This document shows, piece by piece, positions 5,688 to 9,998 of a DNA stretch of 9,998 nt. The position numbers were made by a program, and so were the translations under genes. How positions within the stretch are numbered: position 1 is the first letter of the stretch; the number at the start of each line of letters is the position of its first letter. Source of the DNA: Leptofilum sp041987425 (lineage in GTDB: Bacteria > Chloroflexota > Anaerolineae > Promineifilales > Promineifilaceae). Below the pieces are notes generated by a model. That model saw nothing but the letters and a program-made list of their open reading frames with translations, was not told where the DNA came from and made no database searches. Location of the stretch: the NCBI GenBank assembly GCA_041987425.1, contig JBHIWP010000218.1:1-9998 (forward strand). Direction: 5' to 3'.

Positions 5688-6696
5688 TATTGAACTATTA
5701 GAAAATGAGATTATGATGGCTAAGATGCCTGACGTGCCTGGACTGCGCTTTCGCGGTTTTCAGGGCGAGAGTGATTACGCGCATATTACAGCTATCATAA
5801 ACGGTAGTCGGGAAGCCGATCAGCGCGAATGGGTGGCAACGGTGGCAGAAACGTCAACTGACTATGCGCATCTTACCAACTGCGATCCGTTTACGGATAT
5901 GATCTTTGCTGAGGTAGAAGGCGATGTGGTGGGATACGGCCGTTGCTGGTGGAACAATCAGGTAGATGGCACTATCGCCTACTGCTTCTTTGCTTTTCTG
6001 CTGCCCCAATGGCGCAAGACGGGCATTCGCCTGGCAATGATGCGCTACCTCAAGCAGCGTTTGCGCCAAATCGCGGCAGACCATCCGGCCGAGAAGCAAA
6101 AGCGATTCGTCAACTGGGCAGACGAACCGGAGACGGACTGGATCGACCTGCTCCAGCGTGAGGGGCACAAGATTGTGCGCTACGGTCTGGACATGGTACG
6201 GTCGCACTTAGATGATATCCCTGCCTGCCCTGTGCCGGATGGCATAGAGATACGGCGCGGCACGCTGGCCGAGTGGCGGCAAATTTGGGAAGGCGCGCGC
6301 GAAGCATTTCGCGATCATTGGGGCATGTCTGAATGGTCCGAGGAAAGCTTTGCCGCTTGGAGCCAATACGACCACTTCAATCCGGAACTATGGCAGATTG
6401 CCTGGTCTGGTGATGAGGTGGCTGGCGGCGTGCTTAACTTCATCGATGAGAAGGAAAACGAGACGTTTGGGCGGCTGCGCGGCTACACTGAAACGATTTT
6501 TGTGCGACGGCCGTGGCGCGGCCAGGGCATTGCCAAAGCGCTCATCGCCCTCAGCTTCCAGGTCTTGAAGGATGTGGGCATGACTGAAGCGGCGCTGGGT
6601 GTTGATGCCGAAAATTTGACCGGCGCGCTGCACCTGTACCGCAAAATGGGCTTTGAAGAGGTCAAGCGCGGCATGACTTTCCACAAGCCGCTGTAA
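5680..6696 (+). CDS. Tandem GNAT-domain N-acetyltransferase
   Basis: A 338-residue protein with two GNAT folds. The C-terminal domain (about 187-338) has a canonical acetyl-CoA motif A (FVRRPWRGQGIAKAL, R280-A285) and a motif B-like end (VDAENLTGALHLYRKMGFEEV). The N-terminal domain (about 20-175) keeps the layout, but its motif A is degenerate (LPQWRKTGIRLAMM), so it may be structural or substrate-binding. The two-domain layout with one active half resembles mycothiol synthase and other tandem GNATs, but the substrate is unknown. The start is set by CAGGAGGAACAAC-ATG, a strong ribosome site, and lies inside the previous gene (8-nt overlap ATGTCTAG), so it is probably translated coupled to half-transporter B. 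The acetyltransferase could modify the exported compound or an unrelated small molecule. Confidence 0.88.
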   Translation: MSSIELLENEIMMAKMPDVPGLRFRGFQGESDYAHITAIINGSREADQREWVATVAETSTDYAHLTNCDPFTDMIFAEVEGDVVGYGRCWWNNQVDGTIAYCFFAFLLPQWRKTGIRLAMMRYLKQRLRQIAADHPAEKQKRFVNWADEPETDWIDLLQREGHKIVRYGLDMVRSHLDDIPACPVPDGIEIRRGTLAEWRQIWEGAREAFRDHWGMSEWSEESFAAWSQYDHFNPELWQIAWSGDEVAGGVLNFIDEKENETFGRLRGYTETIFVRRPWRGQGIAKALIALSFQVLKDVGMTEAALGVDAENLTGALHLYRKMGFEEVKRGMTFHKPL

Positions 6697-6699
6697 CCA

Positions 6700-6756
6700 A
6701 GATTGGACCAATTTCGGCTCGCAAAGAAAAATCAAGTGGGCAAATTGGTCCAATCT
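6700..6756. repeat. Long inverted repeat between GNAT gene and the next CDS
   Basis: Perfect 15-bp arms AGATTGGACCAATTT (6700-6714) and AAATTGGTCCAATCT (6742-6756) surround a 27-nt loop. Each arm is itself an odd palindrome (ATTGG-A-CCAAT), so the element contains four ATTGG/CCAAT half-sites. It begins 4 nt after the GNAT stop and ends before the ribosome site of the next gene. No T-tract follows, so it looks like a REP- or MITE-type small palindromic element or an mRNA stem rather than an intrinsic terminator. Confidence 0.85.
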
Positions 6757-6769
6757 CTAACCCCCACAC

Positions 6770-6775
6770 AAGGAG
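6770..6775 (+). promoter_or_regulatory. Ribosome binding site that favours a TTG start
   Basis: AAGGAG abuts the ATG at 6776 with zero spacing, which would not work as a ribosome site. It lies 6 nt before the in-frame TTG at 6782, which is normal spacing. This is the reason for choosing the TTG. Confidence 0.6.
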
Positions 6776-6781
6776 ATGAGT

Positions 6782-7144
6782 TTGGCAGTAAACACAAAAG
6801 GGAAACGTAAGGTTAAGGTGAAGGGACGGCCGTACATCTGGTACGTCGAGAGCAAAGATGAGCACATTCCTGAGGAAGGTGGTTTTGTAGACCACACGCC
6901 GGAGCGATTTGTGCACATCATCGCTACTAACAAGAAGTTCATCGTCCATTACCGCATTCCCAAAGAGGGCGATGAATACACCACCCTGCGCGTGGAAGGC
7001 GAACAGTTCCCCCGCCAGCCCGGGGCCAAAGAGGTGCAGGTGCCCCGCTGGAAACACGACAGCAAGCCGTACCCGACCAACGACTTCGTGCGCCGCCTCA
7101 TCGGCTGGTGCATGTCGACAGAAAATACAAATGAAACAAACTAA
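6782..7144 (+). CDS. Small conserved-looking protein of unknown function
   Basis: About 120 residues from the preferred TTG start; starting at ATG 6776 would add two residues. I do not recognise the family. The N-terminus is very basic (TKGKRKVKVKGRPYIWYV). The middle is beta-rich with alternating aromatic and charged residues (RFVHIIATNKKFIVHYRIP). The C-terminal part holds a helix, FVRRLIGWCMS, with the only Cys. There is no signal peptide or membrane segment. The size, basic tail and predicted beta core suggest a small cytoplasmic globular protein. It follows the palindromic element after the GNAT gene and precedes the SnoaL-like gene by 37 nt on the same strand, so it may share a transcript. 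One ACGGCCGT octamer falls near its start. The coding call rests on the ribosome site, reading-frame length and codon use like its neighbours. Confidence 0.75.
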   Translation: MAVNTKGKRKVKVKGRPYIWYVESKDEHIPEEGGFVDHTPERFVHIIATNKKFIVHYRIPKEGDEYTTLRVEGEQFPRQPGAKEVQVPRWKHDSKPYPTNDFVRRLIGWCMSTENTNETN

Positions 7145-7181
7145 GTATTGTGCAATCTTCAAAAGGATAACAAATAACTGA

Positions 7182-7574
7182 ATGACACCAGAGGAAAACC
7201 ACAAAAGCATCGTTCGACGCTACATTGAAGAAGTCATTAACCAGAATAAGATTGAAGTAATTGACGAAATATTCGCTCCCGAAAGGCGCGATCAAGTACG
7301 GGCGTTTTTGTCTGGCGATGATGATCCTTTTCCAGACGGCCGTGAAGAAATTATCGATATCGTTGCCGAAGGCAATAAAGTTATGGTGCGTTGGAATTTC
7401 CGGGGAACCCACCTGGGCACCTACCTCAATGTTCCCGCCACCGGCAGATCCATTGAGATGATTGGCTTTGCCGTCTATTACTTTGAGGATGGGCAAATTG
7501 TGGATGACTTGATGATGACCAGTAACTATGGCGCATTGAAGCAAATGGGCGTCAAGTTTATACCACCAGGATAA
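7182..7574 (+). CDS. SnoaL-like (NTF2-fold) protein, short form
   Basis: A 130-residue protein of the SnoaL-like/ester-cyclase group. It opens with a helix (NHKSIVRRYIEEVINQ). The diagnostic core is VMVRWNFRGTHLGTYLNVPATG (about 67-88, residues W71, RGTH 74-77 and P-x-TG) and FEDGQIVDD (101-109), ending with a helix near LKQMGV. The alpha+beta cone fold forms a hydrophobic pocket; members include polyketide cyclases but most have unknown substrates. Between FAPE (31-34) and the DGREEI segment it appears roughly a dozen residues shorter than typical members, lacking the usual FVDH-like strand. This may affect the pocket. AAAGGA lies too far upstream to be a good ribosome site. RsgA starts 4 nt after its stop, so the two are probably co-translated. 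It could equally be a non-enzymatic binding protein. Confidence 0.82.
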   Translation: MTPEENHKSIVRRYIEEVINQNKIEVIDEIFAPERRDQVRAFLSGDDDPFPDGREEIIDIVAEGNKVMVRWNFRGTHLGTYLNVPATGRSIEMIGFAVYYFEDGQIVDDLMMTSNYGALKQMGVKFIPPG

Positions 7575-7578
7575 CTTC

Positions 7579-8775
7579 ATGAGTAAAAAGAAGAAAGAGA
7601 TTCGCCGCCAGCAGCGCAAAGCATGGGACAGTGAAAAAGGGCGGCGCAAGAAGATTCGCCACAATACGGCTGCAAACCAGGAAAAGCACCGCGTCGACTG
7701 GCAGCCGCTGGTGCCGAATGAAGATGGCCAGATAGCCGACCAGCGCATTATGCCGCTGGATGAGCTGGACCGGCGCAAAGCAGTCGAGGAACAATCGGCA
7801 GCGGCGCTGGTGCAGACGCTGGACGATGAACAGTGGCAGCATATGGCTGCCGAAACGCCATTTTTGCTAGGCAAAGTGGTGGAAGTAAGCCGCGGCCTCT
7901 GCCGGGCAGAGGTAAATGGCAATACGATTGTCTGTGACGTGCGCGGCACCCTCATTGCCGAGGGGTCGGGCTACACCAACATTTTGGCGGTAGGTGACCG
8001 GGTGCTGGTGCAGCCGCTCAGCGAGGAGCGCGGCCTGGTGGAAGGCGTGCTGCCCCGCCGCAGCGGTCTGGCCCGTGCAGACAGCTTCGACGTGCATCTC
8101 AAGCAGATCATCGTTGCCAACGTGAATCAGCTGCTGGTTGTGGCCGCCTGGCTGGAACCGAAGCTCTGGCTGCAAATGGTGGATGAATATTTGATTGGCG
8201 CGGCGCGAAATGGGTTGAAAACGGCCGTTTGCATCAACAAAATCGACCTGGCCAAAGACAGAACGGAAATCGAAGAAGTTGTGGCTCCTTATCGCCAGCT
8301 CAACATCCCCGTGTTCCTTACCAGCGCCGCCGAGGGTGCGGGCATTGAACCAGTGCGCGACTTTTTGCGCGGACAGGAGACCGTGCTGGCAGGGCTGTCT
8401 GGAGTGGGCAAATCGACCCTGCTCAATGCCGTACAGCCCGGCTTGCAGCTGCGCACCAGCGAGGTGAGCAACTTGAAGAGCCGCGAAGGCCGGCACACCA
8501 CCACCCAGGCCGTTATGCTGCCCCTGGCAACGGGCGGCAGCGTGGTAGACACGCCAGGTATTAAAGATGTGGGCCTGCAGGGTTTACACCCTGATGATTT
8601 AATTGACTTTTACCCTGAGCTGGTGGACGTCGTGGGCTACTGCCGCTTTAGCGACTGCACACATTCACACGAGCCGGGCTGTGTGGTGAAAGAGGCTGTG
8701 GAGAACGGCCGTATCACCCAATGGCGCTACGATAATTATGTCAATCTATTTGAGATTTTAGCAGAAGCTACTTAA
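7579..8775 (+). CDS. rsgA: Ribosome small-subunit-dependent GTPase RsgA
   Basis: A 398-residue circularly permuted GTPase. After an N-terminal extension (1-95) come an OB-fold (about 96-165), G4 NKID (220-223), G5-like TSA (248-250), G1 GLSGVGKST (272-280), G2 in HTTT (306-309) and G3 DTPG (324-327). A C-terminal zinc site follows in CRFSDCTHSHEPGC (C355, C360, H362, C368). RsgA binds the 30S decoding region during late assembly and leaves on GTP hydrolysis. The extension is unusually long and starts with a strongly basic run (SKKKKEIRRQQRK), likely an rRNA-binding tail. The start has AGGA 8 nt upstream, inside the end of the SnoaL-like gene. Family assignment is firm; the role of the tail is inferred. 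Confidence 0.95.
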   Translation: MSKKKKEIRRQQRKAWDSEKGRRKKIRHNTAANQEKHRVDWQPLVPNEDGQIADQRIMPLDELDRRKAVEEQSAAALVQTLDDEQWQHMAAETPFLLGKVVEVSRGLCRAEVNGNTIVCDVRGTLIAEGSGYTNILAVGDRVLVQPLSEERGLVEGVLPRRSGLARADSFDVHLKQIIVANVNQLLVVAAWLEPKLWLQMVDEYLIGAARNGLKTAVCINKIDLAKDRTEIEEVVAPYRQLNIPVFLTSAAEGAGIEPVRDFLRGQETVLAGLSGVGKSTLLNAVQPGLQLRTSEVSNLKSREGRHTTTQAVMLPLATGGSVVDTPGIKDVGLQGLHPDDLIDFYPELVDVVGYCRFSDCTHSHEPGCVVKEAVENGRITQWRYDNYVNLFEILAEAT

Positions 8776-8790
8776 TAAAAAGGAAAATTC

Positions 8791-9624
8791 ATGCAAACGC
8801 GAACCGGATTTGCCCCAGTCAACCGGGCGCAAATCTATTTTGAAATTTCTGGCGAGGGCCACCCCCTGATCCTGCTTCATGCCGGGGTGGCAGACGGCCG
8901 TATGTGGGACGATCAGTTTGCCGTTTTTGCCCAAAGGTTCCGCACCCTCCGTTATGATCTACGCGGCTTTGGTCGCTCCGCCATGCCCGCGGGCCGTTTC
9001 AGCCACCACGATGATGTGGCTGGGCTGCTCGATTATTTACAGGTGCAGCGGGCCATCGTCCTGGGCATCTCTTTCGGCGGCAAGGTAGCCATTGATTTTG
9101 CCCTGGCCTATCCGCAGCGCGTGTTAGCACTGGTGTTGGCTGCACCGACTATTGGCGGTAGTGAACCGTCCGAGCGCGTCATTGAGTTTTGGGAGCAGGA
9201 GGAACTGGCAATTGCGCGCGGCGATCTGGATACGGCCGTAGAGCTAAACCTGCGCCTGTGGGTTGATGGGCCGCACCGCCAGCCGGGTGAGGTGAACGCC
9301 AGGGTGCGCCAAACAGTGGGCCAGATGCAGCGGGACATTTTCCAAATGGAAATTCCGGAAGATGTTGAAGTGGTGAGATTAGAACCGGCGGCTAACGGCC
9401 GTTTAGCCGAAATCGCCGCGCCTACTCTGGTGCTGGTGGGCGCGCTCGATTTACCTGAGATGTTGGAGCAGGCAACGTGGCTGGCTGAGCATATTCCCAA
9501 CGCGCAGTTCGCGACCATTTCCGGCACAGCCCACATGCTCAACATGGAAAAGCCAGAACAGTTTAACCAAATAGTGGGTAATTTTTTTCTGAAAACAGAA
9601 CGCAGAGCAGCCCGAATTGCCTGA
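8791..9624 (+). CDS. Alpha/beta hydrolase fold protein
   Basis: A complete 277-residue hydrolase. It shows an oxyanion-hole strand LILLHAGVADGRMWD (27-41), RYDLRGFGRS (54-63) and the nucleophile elbow GISFGG with Ser94. The acid is probably D220 in LVLVGALD, and His248 is in ISGTAHMLNMEKP, so the triad is intact. The cap region (about 120-200) is helical and charged. The overall pattern fits the broad group of haloperoxidase-like, 3-oxoadipate enol-lactonase-like and esterase proteins; the sequence alone does not fix the substrate. There is no signal peptide, so it is cytoplasmic. The ribosome site AAGGA is about 7 nt from the ATG. It lies 15 nt after rsgA on the same strand. It carries three ACGGCCGT octamers. 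No terminator follows it. Confidence 0.92.
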   Translation: MQTRTGFAPVNRAQIYFEISGEGHPLILLHAGVADGRMWDDQFAVFAQRFRTLRYDLRGFGRSAMPAGRFSHHDDVAGLLDYLQVQRAIVLGISFGGKVAIDFALAYPQRVLALVLAAPTIGGSEPSERVIEFWEQEELAIARGDLDTAVELNLRLWVDGPHRQPGEVNARVRQTVGQMQRDIFQMEIPEDVEVVRLEPAANGRLAEIAAPTLVLVGALDLPEMLEQATWLAEHIPNAQFATISGTAHMLNMEKPEQFNQIVGNFFLKTERRAARIA

Positions 9625-9669
9625 GAAACAAATTAGGGTAATCAGCTTCCTATTTTAAAGAGCATAAAC

Positions 9670-9998
9670 ATGATTCGCTTAGAACCAGAACAGTTTAGCA
9701 ATGCCGTGCCCCTGTTTGCCGGGATGGCCGAGTCGCCGGGCGAGCAGATCCTGTATCAGGGACGAACGTACAAGATCTACCGCGGCATGGGCTCCCTGGG
9801 CGCCATGCAGGCCGGCTCCTCCGACCGCTACTTCCAGGACAACACCGCCAACGTGGACAAGCTGGTGCCGGAAGGCGTTGAAGGCCGGGTTCCCTACAAG
9901 GGTTCCGTGCTGGCCGTGATCCACCAGCTGATGGGCGGCCTGCGCGCCTCCATGGGCTATGTGGGCTGTGCCACCATCGACCAGATGCGGGAGACCGC
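9670..9998 (+). CDS. guaB: IMP dehydrogenase C-terminal fragment joined to a foreign start (right edge, partial)
   Basis: The ORF opens MIRLEPEQFSNAVPL, which is not IMP dehydrogenase-like. From LFAGMAESPGE onward it matches the C-terminal third of IMPDH: YQGRTYKIYRGMGSLGAM, the flap with the Arg-Tyr pair (DRYFQ), KLVPEGVEGRVPYKG, HQLMGGLRASMGY and CATI. The catalytic Cys loop, IMP-binding strands and CBS domains that precede this part in real IMPDH are absent, so this ORF could not make XMP. Codon use also shifts after about 9706 to nearly all G/C third positions with frequent TCC Ser, unlike upstream genes, and the residues look proteobacterial. Options are a chimeric metagenomic contig joined at a short identity, or a genuine truncated transfer product. 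The ribosome site is weak (AAGAG). The gene continues beyond the window. Confidence 0.7.
   Translation, partial: MIRLEPEQFSNAVPLFAGMAESPGEQILYQGRTYKIYRGMGSLGAMQAGSSDRYFQDNTANVDKLVPEGVEGRVPYKGSVLAVIHQLMGGLRASMGYVGCATIDQMRET

Noticed and set aside
6700..6756. Inverted repeat considered as an intrinsic terminator
   Set aside because: The 27-nt loop is long and neither strand has a T-tract after the stem.
6776..6778. ATG as start of the small unknown protein
   Set aside because: The ribosome site AAGGAG touches this ATG with no spacing; the TTG six bases from the site is better placed. The difference is only two residues.
6662..7210. 182-residue minus-strand open frame opposite the small unknown gene
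   Set aside because: It crosses the inverted repeat and the end of the GNAT gene. The plus-strand frame has a ribosome site and codon use like its neighbours.
7098..7955. 285-residue open frame on the minus strand
   Set aside because: It lies antisense to the SnoaL-like gene and the rsgA start, has a low-complexity Ser/Arg-rich translation, no recognisable domain and no ribosome site. The plus-strand genes have clear family motifs.

Overview
The window looks like a piece of a free-living bacterial chromosome of medium GC content. The gene set is a bacterial RIO1-type kinase, a heterodimeric ABC exporter, tandem-GNAT and SnoaL-like proteins, RsgA and alpha/beta hydrolases. Together with heptad and palindromic small repeats and a strongly over-represented octamer (ACGGCCGT, 21 exact copies), it is most reminiscent of environmental Chloroflexota (Anaerolineae/Ardenticatenia-like). 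That placement is an inference with modest confidence, since no marker gene in the window settles it.

Layout. A minus-strand alpha/beta hydrolase runs off the left edge (1-329). A divergent intergenic region (330-519) carries a nested inverted repeat. A very well-formed short transcription unit follows: a sigma70-type promoter (520-548), a perfect Shine-Dalgarno (579-586), a 23-codon ORF (596-667) and two tandem intrinsic terminators (703-731, 755-789). All remaining genes are on the plus strand: RIO kinase (889-1848), ABC half-exporter A (1848-3680), ABC half-exporter B (3726-5687), tandem GNAT acetyltransferase (5680-6696), a small unrecognised protein (6782-7144), a short SnoaL-like protein (7182-7574), RsgA (7579-8775) and a second alpha/beta hydrolase (8791-9624). 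At the right edge (from 9670) an ORF starts like some other protein, then switches abruptly to the C-terminal part of IMP dehydrogenase with different codon use. This may be a contig chimera.

How the parts work together. RIO kinase, the two ABC halves and the GNAT protein are tightly packed, with stop/start overlaps at 1848 and 5680-5687, so they probably form one operon. The two half-transporters look like an asymmetric heterodimer: non-consensus residues in both subunits map to the same composite ATP site. The 520-789 region can be folded as a leader-peptide attenuator for this operon: segment 643-657 can pair with the ribosome-binding region or with the left arm of the first terminator, but not both. 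This is the most interesting candidate system here, but it rests on base pairing read by eye.

The ABC genes carry in-frame heptad or palindromic insertions in their nucleotide-binding domains. Two of these sit at the equivalent position just after the A-loop of each subunit and share the peptide QYSVN.
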